A DNA stretch of 64,000 bases from an uncultured Collinsella sp. (GCA_958427145.1 CAUAAZ010000008.1:16042-80041), one strand, 5' to 3'; shown: positions 32,495 through 42,347, counted from the stretch's first letter. Notes: generated by a model from the letters alone, not told the origin. Made by a program: numbers and translations.

Positions 32495-34427
32495 TTACTC
32501 CTTATTGCGACGGTAGAGGAAGTAACCGCCCGCGGAGATGACGGCAACGCCAGCGATGGCGAATGCAGCCACCACGCGGCCATCAAAACGATCACCGGTG
32601 GTGGGCAGGCCGCCCTTGGTGTTCGTCTTGTTGGTGGTTACCGTGGTCGTGGTGTCCGACTTGCCAGGCTTCTCGGGCTTGGTGGTGGGCTGCTCGGGCT
32701 TAGCGGGCTGCTCGGGGGTACCGGGCTGCTCAGGAGTACCAGGCTGATCTGGGGTTACCGGGTCGGTGGCAAGAGCGTCCTTGGCGTAGGTGATGGACAC
32801 CTTGAGGCCGTTGGTCTCGGTGTTCAGGTCGCTCGGGGTGAAGGGCTGGTCGAAGTTCTCAGCCTTCAGATAGGCGCGCATCTCCTGGAGCAAGGCCTTG
32901 CACTTGACGTAGGTGTTCTCGGTGGCAGCATTGCCGGCCTTGTTTGCCAGGGCGGTACGGGCCTCGGTGGTCGTCTCGGCCAGCATGGCGGCGTCAACTT
33001 CCTTGTTCTGCTCGATGAGCTCGTTCTGGAGCGCATCGAGGTAGGCGCGGACGCTGATACCAAGGGTGTCAGGGTTCTCAAAGCAGAGCGAGCTGATGTC
33101 CATGAGGACGTAGTTGATAGAGTTCTCGGGTTCCTCGTTGTTCACGATGTCGGTCTCATTGCAGTGGTCGAAGGAGACAGTCTGATCGCTGAAATACGGG
33201 CTGACCTCAGTTATCAGAGCGGAGTACAACGGGATGGCGACGGAGTACGCGGCGCGGGAGAGCATTTCCCACTGGATGGTAGCGACTTCGGGGTCATACC
33301 CGCGACGAATCTGGAAGAGGTTGATCTCGGTGTTGCGCTCGCTGCCGATGCAATAAACACCATCAGTATTCGCGTTGAGGCCAGGGACGTTTTCGCCGCG
33401 GTTGCCGAAGGCGCGAATCAACTCGAAAGTGCTCCAACCAGACTTGCCAGGCTTGAAGAACAGGGGCTGGATTTCGCTGACCATGGCTCCCTTTTGGTCA
33501 GGTTTTCCTTTCTTCTTTACTGTGATAATGTCGTAATCTGTGCCTTCGGTCAGCTGACTACCAAAATAATCGCGGCCTTGCACATAGCGGGACCACTGGT
33601 TTACGCCGGAATCGGCGAGGCTCTCGCCATACGTTTGGGCGACATCGAATTTGCCGTCAGCGGAGTATTTGGCGAAACCCTTTTCTTCGGGCATGGATTG
33701 GATCTTTTTCAGAGTGGAGGCAATTCTCGGTGTCATTGAGGTCGACATCGTAGTTGAGGCTCCCGATATTAGGGTTGAGCGACGCGACGTCGTCGGTGAG
33801 CTTCATGGCGATCCACTGATGGCCGGAAAGTCCGGCGAACAGCCAGGTCTCATTGTTGTCGGCGATGATGATCTGGTCGTTGGTGCAGATGCCCTGGTCG
33901 TCGACCAAGCTACCGAGGAGCTTGACGCCCTCGCGGGCCGTGGCGCTCTCGCCCAGGATGACACTGGCGTAGTTGTACTCACCGATACCGGTTTCCTCGG
34001 TGACGGGGTCGGCCTCCTCGGCCTTCTCGTTGTAGGAGGTGCTCAGCGTGGCAGAGCAGGAGACGCCCTTCTCGTTGATGCCGGCCTCGGAATAAGCGTC
34101 ATAGCGATCTTCCCACTGAGAGGGGTTGTCGCGAACGAAGGTGTAGCGGTAGGTTGCGCCCTTGGACTTGTACTTAAAGCCGGATTCGAGCGATGTGTAC
34201 TCGCTGCCGTCCTTGTGTGCGGGCTCGATGCCAAAGTGCTTGATGTAGCGTGCGCCAAAGTCTTCTGCGCGGCCGTAGTACGTGTTGCCGTCCGCCGTGA
34301 GCTTGCTGCCCATGTAGATCTGCGTGCAGGCGAGCGCAGACGTCGGCATGGACATGATGGTTGCAGCTCCAAAGGCGAGGCCTATGCCAAGCTTTTTGAG
34401 CGCGTTGACGGGGTGAGTTTTCCTCAT
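32495..34427 (-). pseudogene. C69 family dipeptidase with sortase anchor, split by a one-base frameshift
   Basis: The N-terminal part (34427 to about 33705) has a signal peptide and ALACTQIYMG, whose Cys is the family nucleophile. The C-terminal part, in another frame to 32495, ends with Pro/Glu/Gln repeats, an LPTTG sorting signal, a hydrophobic helix and RRNKE. The frames meet at a run of five A (33705-33709, T on the plus strand). Removing one A gives a continuous join, LHSEKIQSMPEEKGF. The intact product would be a roughly 640-residue wall-anchored dipeptidase. Sequencing error, phase variation or a real mutation are all possible. Confidence 0.85.
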
Positions 34428-34733
34428 TTTCCCTCCCAGCGTGCGAAAGCTCTCCGTTGCCAGAGAGCTTCAGTCAATAAAGACACCCCATTAGCGTAAC
34501 GAACTGGAAACAATATTCATCTATGAAATAAACTTACTCGATAAGCGTAATGAAATATGCGATGAGTGGTTAATTATACTCGGTTTGTAGCTTTACTTTA
34601 ATAAAGACGCCCTGCAATTACCGTGCCTGAATAAAGCGCCTTGCACGGGGCGCAAAGAAAATCCCCCGCTGTTTGGCAAATGCATAAACAGCAGGGGAGA
34701 CGATAATTGGATGAATATCATACCAATGTGGAA
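34428..34733. other. AT-rich spacer upstream of the C69 gene
   Basis: It holds AGCTCTCCG/CAGAGAGCT near 34450-34471 in the C69 leader, an AT-rich probable promoter area, GCGCC/GGCGC near 34636-34652, and the terminator listed separately. No gene is seen. Confidence 0.5.
34662..34699 (-). terminator. terminator after the small membrane protein gene
   Basis: CCCCGCTGTTT pairs with AAACAGCAGGGG (one bulge); on the minus strand ATTTTC follows the stem. Confidence 0.75.
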
Positions 34734-34826
34734 TTACTTCTTCCGGCGGTGGATCACGTTGATCGCATAGCCGACGAGCATGGCCAAAATGATGATGATA
34801 AAGCCGAGCAGGGGATTGTCGTTCAT
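34734..34826 (-). CDS. 30-residue single-helix membrane protein
   Basis: A 31-codon frame starts with ATG at 34826, preceded by a strong AGGAGG, and encodes MNDNPLLGFIIIILAMLVGY followed by AINVIHRRKK. The sequence is one hydrophobic helix with a basic C-terminus, typical of small membrane proteins. It begins nine bases after the lipid kinase stop and is followed by a terminator, so it is the last gene of that operon. The function is unknown. Confidence 0.75.
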   Translation of the reverse strand: MNDNPLLGFIIIILAMLVGYAINVIHRRKK

Positions 34827-34835
34827 AGGGTCCTC

Positions 34836-35753
34836 CTATTTTCCGAGCGGGGAGAATTCGTCGACGATGAGGTCGAGGCATTGCGGAAGCGCGCGGGCTC
34901 CAAAGACGCCCGAATTGCTGGAGATAATCTCGCCATCGAACTGCATGCCCAGCGACGGGGTGCAGGTGATCTTGGCTTCCTTGGTCTGGATGATCTTGAA
35001 CTGCGGGCGGCCGAGTACCTTGCCGGCGGGGTCGAGTGCGGCGGTGATCACAGTCGGTAGAAGCTGCACAGTTTTTACGGGTTCGATGACCGCAATGTCG
35101 ACCATGCCATCGTTCATACGGCAGTCGGGGAACAGGTTGATGTCGTTTTGGATGACCGAGGTGTTGCCGGCCATGCAGCAGATGCCGTCGAGCTCCTCGA
35201 CAATGCCGTCATGCTCAATCGTAAAGTGCGCCACCGTGGGATTGGGCGTGGCGAGCGCGGAGAGGAAGTAAGCGATCTCGCCGATGTCGTTTTTGGTGGG
35301 GGCGGCCTTCATCATGATCTCGGCGTCGAAGCCCGAGCCGGCGATGATGATAAAGCCGTGGCGCTTCTCGTTGCCGTCCTCGTCGAGCCAAAAGAGCTCG
35401 CCCATGTCCACTTTGACCGTGCGACCGGCGCGGCAGGCCTTGGCGAGCGCCGCCGCCTCAGGGGCATTGCCGATGTTGTTGAAGAACAGGCAGGCCGTAC
35501 CGGAGGGGAAGACGAGCGTGGGGACACTGCATCCGCGCATCTGATCGAGCACGTTGGAGACGGTGCCGTCGCCGCCCGAAACGACCACGCGATCAAACTC
35601 GCGCACGTCTGCCACGGCGTCCTCGGGCTCCATGCCATCGCCGATAAAGCGCATCACGACCTCGTCGCCGCCCTGCGCGAGGGCGTGCGTAAATGCGTAG
35701 ATTTCATCTGAGCTGGGGCCCGATGCCGGGTTGTGGATGATAAGGCAGCGCAT
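34836..35753 (-). CDS. diacylglycerol kinase-like lipid kinase
   Basis: The 305-residue protein has the DagK catalytic fold. IIHNPASGPSS is at the N-terminus, VVSGGDGTVSNVLDQM is the Gly-Gly-Asp-Gly nucleotide motif, and FPSGTACLFFNNIG follows it. It phosphorylates diacylglycerol or a related lipid at the membrane face. The C-terminal part includes LGMQFDGEIISS as in YegS/DagK relatives. The substrate is not fixed by sequence. A 30-residue membrane protein gene follows immediately. Confidence 0.85.
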   Translation of the reverse strand: MRCLIIHNPASGPSSDEIYAFTHALAQGGDEVVMRFIGDGMEPEDAVADVREFDRVVVSGGDGTVSNVLDQMRGCSVPTLVFPSGTACLFFNNIGNAPEAAALAKACRAGRTVKVDMGELFWLDEDGNEKRHGFIIIAGSGFDAEIMMKAAPTKNDIGEIAYFLSALATPNPTVAHFTIEHDGIVEELDGICCMAGNTSVIQNDINLFPDCRMNDGMVDIAVIEPVKTVQLLPTVITAALDPAGKVLGRPQFKIIQTKEAKITCTPSLGMQFDGEIISSNSGVFGARALPQCLDLIVDEFSPLGK

Positions 35754-35851
35754 ACTTACGTTCCCGTTCTGTGACTAACCGAGTATAGTTATAAGGCAAT
35801 GCCGATATCCTACCCGTGTTTTTCGGGCCTAACCTTATTCGATGGGTTGAT

Positions 35852-36985
35852 ATGTACATTTCCACACATCAGGCTCTACTCGACTTTTGCCAGCGCGCCC
35901 GTGAGTTCGACGCGATTGCCGTCGATACCGAGTTTTTGCGCGAGCGCACGTTCCATCCGCGTCTGTGCCTGGTTCAGATTGCCACCCCTGCCGAGAGCGT
36001 CGCGGTCGATCCCCTGGTAATCGACGACCTATCGCCGCTGGCCGAGCTTATGGCCGACGAGAGCGTGACCAAGGTCTTCCACGCGTGCTCGCAGGATATG
36101 GAGGTTATGCTCCATACCGTAGGCGTGCTGCCGCGTCCGATTTTCGATACGCAGGTGGCCGCCGCCTTTTTGGGCGAGCGCCAGCAGGTTTCGTACGGCG
36201 CACTCGTGCAGACGTTTTGCGGCGTCTCGCTGCCCAAGACCGAGTCGCTGACCGACTGGTCGCGCCGCCCGCTGACCGATAAGCAGATTGAGTATGCGAT
36301 CGATGACGTCAAGTACCTGATCGTCGCCTATACCGAGATGATGAGCCGCCTGCGCGAGCTGGGCCGTGTGGACTGGGTGCTCGACGAGCTGCGCCCGCTG
36401 GCTGACGAGTCGCACTATCGCGCCGATCGCCACGAGGCGTTCCGCAAGGTCAAACGCATCAATTCGTGCAGCCGTCACCAGTTGGGCATCGCGCGCGAGC
36501 TCGCCGCCTGGCGCGAGGACCGCGCCGAGCGCCGTAACATCCCGCGCAAGTGGGTCATGTCCGACGACACGCTACTTGCGCTCGTTAAGCGCAATCCCGT
36601 GCGCGTTGAGGAGTTCCGTAGCATTCGCGGTACCGATCAGTTGGGGGAGCGCGACGTGGACGGTGCGCTCATGGCCATCAAGCGCGGCGCGAGCTGCCCG
36701 CACGATCGCCTGCCGCTCATGGTGCGCGGGCACCGTCAGATTTCGCCGGAGTTGGAGAGCGTGACGGACCTGATGTATGCGCTCATTCGCCTAGTTGCCG
36801 AGCGCTCGGGCGTGGCGACCTCGGTCATTGCCTCGCGCGATGACCTGGCCGACTATATTGAGCATCCCGAGCAGAGCCCCTTGCGCGAAGGCTGGCGCTT
36901 TGAGCTTGTGGGCTCGCGCCTGGACGATCTGCTTTCCGGCAATATGGGGTTGACGGTGAAGGACGGAAAAATCGAATTGCTGTAG
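35852..36985 (+). CDS. rnd: ribonuclease D
   Basis: The 377-residue protein has the DEDD exonuclease domain (AVDTEFLRERTF, HACSQDMEVM, YAIDDVKYL) and an HRDC-like helical part (ELAAWREDRAERRNIPRKWVMSD). RNase D trims tRNA and other RNA 3' ends. The ATG at 35852 is chosen: it directly precedes the folded domain, and an earlier in-frame ATG at 35816 adds a poorly conserved extension. It is divergent from the lipid kinase gene. Confidence 0.87.
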   Translation: MYISTHQALLDFCQRAREFDAIAVDTEFLRERTFHPRLCLVQIATPAESVAVDPLVIDDLSPLAELMADESVTKVFHACSQDMEVMLHTVGVLPRPIFDTQVAAAFLGERQQVSYGALVQTFCGVSLPKTESLTDWSRRPLTDKQIEYAIDDVKYLIVAYTEMMSRLRELGRVDWVLDELRPLADESHYRADRHEAFRKVKRINSCSRHQLGIARELAAWREDRAERRNIPRKWVMSDDTLLALVKRNPVRVEEFRSIRGTDQLGERDVDGALMAIKRGASCPHDRLPLMVRGHRQISPELESVTDLMYALIRLVAERSGVATSVIASRDDLADYIEHPEQSPLREGWRFELVGSRLDDLLSGNMGLTVKDGKIELL

Positions 36986-37049
36986 GGAAGCCTAGCCGCT
37001 TGAATGGGTAAAATGCCTCCAACGTGTAACTCGACTCGGAGGAATTCGC

Positions 37050-37754
37050 ATGCCTTATTACTATGGATACGGCTTTGGCATCGACCCGCTGTACCTGCTG
37101 GTTGTTCTTGTCTGCACGGTGCTTGGCCTTGCCGCACAGAGCTATATCAACTCGACGTACAAGACGTGGTCTAAGGTTCGCTCGGACGGCGATACGGGTG
37201 CCACGGTCGCGCGACGCATGCTCGATGCAAACGGCTGCAATGCGGTGGGTATCAAGGGTGTTGCCGGCGAGCTCACCGATCATTACAACCCGCAGGACAA
37301 CAACCTGTATCTGTCGGATGCCAACCGTTCGGGAGGGTCGGTCGCAAGCGTTGCCGTCGCCTGCCACGAGGCGGGCCATGCCGCCCAGCGTCAAAGTGGT
37401 TATGCCATGATGAAGGTGCGCACCGCCCTGGTCCCCGTCGTCAACTTTACCCAGAACACTTGGACCATCGTGCTGCTCATGGGCCTGTTCATGAACATCG
37501 CGGGGCTCACGACCCTCGCGCTGGTCTTCTTCTCGTTTAGCGTGCTGTTCCAGCTGGTTACGCTGCCGGTCGAGATTGATGCCAGTCGCCGCGCCGTGGC
37601 GTATATCGAGCAATCGGGCATGAGTTCCAAGCAGGTTAACGGTGCCAAGAAGGTGCTGACGGCAGCCGCGCTCACCTACGTGGCGGCGGCGCTCACCTCG
37701 ATCATTCAACTGCTCTACCTGATGGCTCGCTACAACAGAAACTCCAACCGATAA
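37050..37754 (+). CDS. membrane zinc metallopeptidase, YugP family
   Basis: The 234-residue protein begins with a hydrophobic helix (YLLVVLVCTVLGLAAQSYI) and contains the zinc motif HEAGH in VACHEAGHAAQR (about residue 109), then two or three further membrane segments. This layout matches the neutral zinc metallopeptidase/YugP family. The active site is probably near the membrane. GGAGG precedes the start. The substrate is unknown. Confidence 0.83.
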   Translation: MPYYYGYGFGIDPLYLLVVLVCTVLGLAAQSYINSTYKTWSKVRSDGDTGATVARRMLDANGCNAVGIKGVAGELTDHYNPQDNNLYLSDANRSGGSVASVAVACHEAGHAAQRQSGYAMMKVRTALVPVVNFTQNTWTIVLLMGLFMNIAGLTTLALVFFSFSVLFQLVTLPVEIDASRRAVAYIEQSGMSSKQVNGAKKVLTAAALTYVAAALTSIIQLLYLMARYNRNSNR

Positions 37755-37769
37755 CAAATAGGACAGGCA

Positions 37770-37799
37770 GGCGCCGCGGGGATTCGTGTCCTCGCGGCG
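37770..37799 (+). terminator. hairpin after the metallopeptidase gene
   Basis: GCGCCGCGGGGA pairs with TCCTCGCGGCGC (one G-T pair). No T-run follows. Confidence 0.45.
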
Positions 37800-37869
37800 C
37801 TGTACTATGTGTTGGACTTGAATTTGCGCAGGGCCGGAGCCCTTGTGCACGATGACGAAAGGGGGCTGC

Positions 37870-39321
37870 GTGGCAGGCTGGAATCTAACCGGCAATGCCG
37901 TTTCCGCCGAGTTTGACGGTTCGGATGAGCAGGAGCGCAAGGAGCTCAGCGTGAGCCAGGCGGTGGAGATCGCCGCCGGCGCGCTCGATGCCATTCCGCA
38001 ACTGAGCGTTTTGGGCGAGGTCACGGGTTTCCGTGGTCCCAACGCCCGAAGCGGCCACTGCTACTTCCAGATTAAAGACGACTCGGCCGCCGTCGACTGC
38101 ATCATCTGGAAGGGCGCCTACCTTAAGCGCACCTTCGACTTGCGCGACGGCATGCAGGTAAGCTTTAAGGGCAGCTTCAATCTCTACAAGCCTACGGGTC
38201 GCATGAGCTTCGTCGCCCGCTCGTTCTCGCTGGCGGGGGAGGGCTTGCTGCGTCAGCAGGTGGCTCAGTTGGCCGAAAAGCTACGCCGCGAGGGCCTGAT
38301 GGACGAAGCTCGCAAACGCCACATCCCAGTGTTCTGCTCGCGCGTGGCGGTCGTCACCTCGCTTTCCGGTGCGGTAATCGACGACGTCAAGCGTACGCTG
38401 CGCCGACGCAACCCGCTCGTCGAGCTCGTCTGCGTGGGTGCCAAGGTGCAAGGCGAGGGTGCGCCGACAGAGCTCATTGAGGGCCTGCGCCGCGCCGCTG
38501 CCATTACGCCAGCGCCCGACTGTATTTTGCTCGTGCGTGGTGGCGGTTCCTTCGAGGACCTCATGACCTTTAACGACGAGGAGCTTGCCCGCGCGGTGGC
38601 GGCTTGCCCTGTGCCCGTGGTGACCGGCATTGGCCATGAGCCCGATACCTCGATTTGCGACATGGTGAGCGACCGCCGCGCCTCCACGCCCACGGCGGCG
38701 GCCGAATCGGTGGCGCCGGCCATGACGGAGTTGGCCGATGTGCTCGAGGCGCGCCATCAGCGTCTGGGTGCCGCGATGGCATCGATGATTGGGTCGGCCC
38801 AGGTCGACCTGGAGATGCTCGATCAGCGTGGCCGTCGTTCCTGGGATACCTATACGGCTCGCTTGGGCGACGCGCTCGATGCGGCCGCATGCCGCCCGTG
38901 TCTCAACGATCCGACATTTATGGTCGAGCGTCGTGAGTCAGAGCTTGCCTTGACGGCCGATCGTTTGTCCGGTGCCATAACGCGCTCGGTCGGGGCGTTC
39001 CGATCCAGCTTTGAACGCCTGCCCGAGCGTCTGGCTACAAGCACCTCGGGACTCGATGGCAAGCGCCATGCGCTCACGCTTGCGAGTTCCCGTCTGGAGC
39101 ATCAGGGACGTACGATGCTCAGCAAACCCGCGTCCGACCTGGGCCGAGCTGCTGCGTCGCTCGATGCCCTGTCGCCGCTCAAGGTGCTTGCCCGTGGCTA
39201 TTCCATCGCATACAGCGATGATGGTGTGGCTACGAGCGCCAAGACCTTTAAGCCCGGCGACGCCATCCGCGTGCGCATGGCAGACGGCAACGTGGCAGCA
39301 ACGGTCAATACGGTCGAGTAG
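37870..39321 (+). CDS. xseA: exodeoxyribonuclease VII large subunit
   Basis: The 483-residue protein has an N-terminal OB-fold (SVLGEVTGFRGPNARSGHCYFQIKDD), the catalytic domain with RGGGSFEDLMTFNDEELARAVAACPVPVVTGIGHEPDTSICD, a coiled-coil region and a C-terminal barrel. It degrades single-stranded DNA together with XseB, whose gene follows 42 bases later. The GTG at 37870 is chosen because AAAGGGGG lies six bases upstream; earlier starts at 37843 and 37852 are possible. Confidence 0.9.
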   Translation: MAGWNLTGNAVSAEFDGSDEQERKELSVSQAVEIAAGALDAIPQLSVLGEVTGFRGPNARSGHCYFQIKDDSAAVDCIIWKGAYLKRTFDLRDGMQVSFKGSFNLYKPTGRMSFVARSFSLAGEGLLRQQVAQLAEKLRREGLMDEARKRHIPVFCSRVAVVTSLSGAVIDDVKRTLRRRNPLVELVCVGAKVQGEGAPTELIEGLRRAAAITPAPDCILLVRGGGSFEDLMTFNDEELARAVAACPVPVVTGIGHEPDTSICDMVSDRRASTPTAAAESVAPAMTELADVLEARHQRLGAAMASMIGSAQVDLEMLDQRGRRSWDTYTARLGDALDAAACRPCLNDPTFMVERRESELALTADRLSGAITRSVGAFRSSFERLPERLATSTSGLDGKRHALTLASSRLEHQGRTMLSKPASDLGRAAASLDALSPLKVLARGYSIAYSDDGVATSAKTFKPGDAIRVRMADGNVAATVNTVE

Positions 39322-39363
39322 ACCGCGTTTCATAGCGATAAACCTTTAGGAAAGGAAACAGAT

Positions 39364-39630
39364 ATGGCAGAGAAGACCCCGATCGAGCAGCTTACGTACA
39401 AGCAGGCTTCGCAGGAGTTGGAGCTCATCATACGCAGCTTGGAATCGGGCGATATGGAGCTCGAGGAGTCGCTTGAGAGCTATACCCGCGGCGTCGAGCT
39501 CCTCAAGAGCCTGCGTACCCGCTTGTCCGATGCCGAGCAGAAGGTCTCGGTGCTCCTGAAGGACGTCGACGGCAACGACGTGCTCGCCGACGGCGAAGCC
39601 GCCAACACCGACGACAACCTTTCGTTCTAA
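39364..39630 (+). CDS. xseB: exodeoxyribonuclease VII small subunit
   Basis: The 88-residue protein has the XseB core, YKQASQELELIIRSLESGDMELEESLESYTRGVELLKSLRTRL, two helices that bind the XseA coiled coil. It is somewhat extended by an acidic C-terminus. AGGAAAGG lies upstream. It forms an operon with xseA. Confidence 0.93.
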   Translation: MAEKTPIEQLTYKQASQELELIIRSLESGDMELEESLESYTRGVELLKSLRTRLSDAEQKVSVLLKDVDGNDVLADGEAANTDDNLSF

Positions 39631-39679
39631 CCACCCCGACCAAATATAATTACCTTGGTCTGCGAGAAAGGAACCAACC

Positions 39680-40015
39680 ATGTGTGATTGCATCTTCTGC
39701 AAAATTGCCAACCACGAGATCCCCTCGACCGTCGTTTACGAGGACGACCAAGTCATCGCCTTCGACGACCTCAATCCCCAGGCGCCGGTCCACACGCTCG
39801 TGATCCCCAAGAAGCACTACAGCGACATCGCCGATAACGTGCCCGCCGAGACCATGGGCGCCATGGCCCACGCCATCCAGGAGGTCGCCAAGGTCAAGGG
39901 CTTGGAGGACGGTTTCCGCGTCATCTCCAACAAGGGCGTCAACGCCGGCCAGACCGTCATGCACTTCCACATGCACGTCCTCGGCGGCAAGAACCTGGGC
40001 GAGAACCTCATCTGA
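39680..40015 (+). CDS. HIT family nucleotide hydrolase (HinT-like)
   Basis: The 111-residue protein has the histidine triad HFHMHVLGG near the C-terminus and the zinc-type Cys pair CIFCKI at the N-terminus. Members hydrolyse adenosine phosphoramidates and aminoacyl-AMP. GAAAGGAA lies upstream. It is 49 bases from xseB and may be cotranscribed. Confidence 0.92.
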   Translation: MCDCIFCKIANHEIPSTVVYEDDQVIAFDDLNPQAPVHTLVIPKKHYSDIADNVPAETMGAMAHAIQEVAKVKGLEDGFRVISNKGVNAGQTVMHFHMHVLGGKNLGENLI

Positions 40016-40056
40016 GGACGCACAGCCCGTCGCCTTGGCTGCCTTTGGAGTAACCT

Positions 40057-40947
40057 ATGCAGCTTTCTCAACTCGAATACCTTCAAGCGGTAGCGAACTA
40101 CGGCGGCGTGCGCAAAGCGGCTCGCGCCGTTCACGTGAGCCCACAGGCCGTTTCGTCGGCAATCAAAAAGTTGGAATCTGAGTATCAGATTGTTTTGCTC
40201 GACCGATCGGCGGGGGAGGCTGTTTTGTCTCCGGCGGGCAGAGAATTTGCGCGTCGTGCACGCGTGATCCTGGCACAAGTCGACGATCTCAAAAAGTACA
40301 CCCAATCGGGGAACGGCGGCGTTTCGCCCGACGGTCACTTTCGTCTTTACGCCCCCTGTCTTCACGGGCGGGGGCGTCTTTTTTCCGAAAACTGGTACGA
40401 CTCGTTTGAAAGCTCGCACCCTCAGATTCACCTTGATGTTTGGCATCAGCCAACGGCTACATGCTTTGAATCACTTGTGCTTGGCATTTCGGATGCGGCC
40501 ATCTCATTTGAGGAACCAAGGGACAGTGTCCTTTCTTCGAAATACTTGGGTGAAAAGGAGCTCAAGGTTCTTTCGTGCCCAGCGGGTCATCAATCTGTGG
40601 GTGCTATGACCGTTCGTGAGTTACTGGGCGGCAGGTTAGCTGTTCCCATTAATTTGTCGCCCTGTCTCAATGCGATCAATCAATGCCCCGAAGCTCAGCT
40701 GGTTAATTTCCGCTTCCGCGACGTCGAATACGGAAACAGAGCGCAGGCTGAGTTTCTTCAAGCCGGGGGATTGATATTGGGTTTTTCTGGCTCTTCTCTC
40801 GCATCAGATGGGTCGGAAGTGAGCGAGTACTCTATTGAAGGCTCGCATGACGTAGCCTTGCCCATCTACTTTTGCTATCGACAAAATGCCTGGACCGATC
40901 GACACCAGACGGTATTTCTTCACCTATTGCGTCATCTTGCTTCGTGA
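40057..40947 (+). CDS. LysR family transcriptional regulator
   Basis: The 296-residue protein has an N-terminal winged HTH (LSQLEYLQAVANYGGVRKAARAVHVSPQAVSSAIKKLE) and a substrate-binding-like effector domain. Its base composition is lower in GC than the genes on either side, as is that of the following transporter, suggesting later acquisition. The effector is unknown; the MFS gene 120 bases downstream is the likely target. A GAGGCCA/TGGCCTC hairpin follows the stop. Confidence 0.85.
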   Translation: MQLSQLEYLQAVANYGGVRKAARAVHVSPQAVSSAIKKLESEYQIVLLDRSAGEAVLSPAGREFARRARVILAQVDDLKKYTQSGNGGVSPDGHFRLYAPCLHGRGRLFSENWYDSFESSHPQIHLDVWHQPTATCFESLVLGISDAAISFEEPRDSVLSSKYLGEKELKVLSCPAGHQSVGAMTVRELLGGRLAVPINLSPCLNAINQCPEAQLVNFRFRDVEYGNRAQAEFLQAGGLILGFSGSSLASDGSEVSEYSIEGSHDVALPIYFCYRQNAWTDRHQTVFLHLLRHLAS

Positions 40948-41066
40948 GGCCATTTGGCCTCGTGTCGTCAAGTGAATGTTGACGCCTTGTAACACATGAC
41001 TGACGGCTTTGCCCTCATGCTTTTCCAAGATTCCGATTTAGATTGTTGACTCTTGGAGGGCGGAGC

Positions 41067-42227
41067 ATGAAAAACCGTACGGTTTTGCTTTATATGACGT
41101 TTGTTTTTCTGTCGAACTTCAGCACCATTTTGTATTTTCTGACGGTTTACCTTGAATTCGTCGGATTCTCGATGGTGGCGATTTCTAGCATGATGATTGC
41201 ATATCAAGTGAGCAAGTTCATCCTTGAAGTTCCCACTGGCTATATTGCCGATAGGTTTGGACGAAAGACAAGTGGTCTCGTTGGCGTCGTGGGGATGCTT
41301 GGATACTACGCTGCCCTACTCCTCGTCCGTTCTCCTCTGCTTTTAATCGGCGCGTTTGCTCTCAAAGGTTTTGCCGCTGCATGTGTGAGCGGATCCATGG
41401 AAGCGATTTACATTGACAGCGTTTCTCAGGACCAGCTCGTAAGACTTAATGTCGTTGAGCGATTTGTTTTCTATGCCTCTTTTGCCATCTCCGCTTGCGT
41501 GGGCGGTTTCATTTCGTCTGTCGGTGCATATCTCATTGGTCTTTCGGCAGATATCATCGCAATGGTGTTGACGTTGGTTGTCGTTGTCTGCATTCCTGAG
41601 ATGCGAAGAGGGGGCACTGCGGGGACACCTGAGCGTGGAATTAGCCCGAAGATGATCGGTGCCGCTATTGCGTGTAACGGCATTCTTCGTTCAGCGTTCA
41701 TCATGGACTGTTCTCAAGCATTTGCTTTTGTCGCCCTGGAAGACTTTTTCTCACTGTTGCTTGCGGGTCGCGGAATGAATGCCGTCGCTTCGGGTGTGAT
41801 CATTGCGGTCCAGCTCCTTGCCTCGGCCTCCATGGGGCTTATTGTGCCCAGTGTGATTGCTCATGTCGACAAGGGCCGTTTTGCGCGTATTTGCGGCATC
41901 GTGCGCCTTTCCCTGACTGCTCTATTTTTGATTCCCTTTACTCCGGTCTATTTGCTGCCCGTGTTCTATGTGTTGCAGACGGTCGCCTACTCGTTATTTG
42001 CTCCAATTAAATACTCAATTTTTCAAAATGCTGTCGATTCATCGATGCGCTGTTCACTGATTTCGGTTCAAAGCCAGATGGTGGCGGTGGGTGCTGTTCT
42101 TTTCTATCTGCTCAACTCTGTGCTGAGTAGCGTTGCGGGCATTCGAGTCGTATTGCTTGTTGCGCTCGGGATTTCTTCCCTGGTGTATATCCCCGCGCTA
42201 TTTCGTCTTACAAGTCAAAGGCCATGA
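41067..42227 (+). CDS. MFS transporter
   Basis: The 386-residue protein has about 12 hydrophobic segments and the loop 2-3 motif PTGYIADRFGRKTSG. The start at 41067 follows GGAGGGCGGAG. The substrate is unknown; export of small molecules or drugs is common for this type. It is preceded by a LysR gene in the same orientation and shares its lower GC content. Confidence 0.85.
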   Translation: MKNRTVLLYMTFVFLSNFSTILYFLTVYLEFVGFSMVAISSMMIAYQVSKFILEVPTGYIADRFGRKTSGLVGVVGMLGYYAALLLVRSPLLLIGAFALKGFAAACVSGSMEAIYIDSVSQDQLVRLNVVERFVFYASFAISACVGGFISSVGAYLIGLSADIIAMVLTLVVVVCIPEMRRGGTAGTPERGISPKMIGAAIACNGILRSAFIMDCSQAFAFVALEDFFSLLLAGRGMNAVASGVIIAVQLLASASMGLIVPSVIAHVDKGRFARICGIVRLSLTALFLIPFTPVYLLPVFYVLQTVAYSLFAPIKYSIFQNAVDSSMRCSLISVQSQMVAVGAVLFYLLNSVLSSVAGIRVVLLVALGISSLVYIPALFRLTSQRP

Positions 42228-42257
42228 GTATTTAGGCACCGATAACTTATATATCAA

Positions 42258-42298
42258 CGCAATAAACCCGAGCGCGAGGGCGTTTGGGTTTATTATTG
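42258..42298 (+). terminator. terminator between MFS gene and ackA
   Basis: AATAAACCC pairs with GGGTTTATT around a GC-rich loop, followed by ATTG. A smaller GGCGG/CCGCC hairpin follows near 42314-42330. Confidence 0.6.
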
Positions 42299-42347
42299 AA
42301 GCGTATGTAACCTGGCGGCGCCACACCGCCTGTTAGTAGGGAGACAC

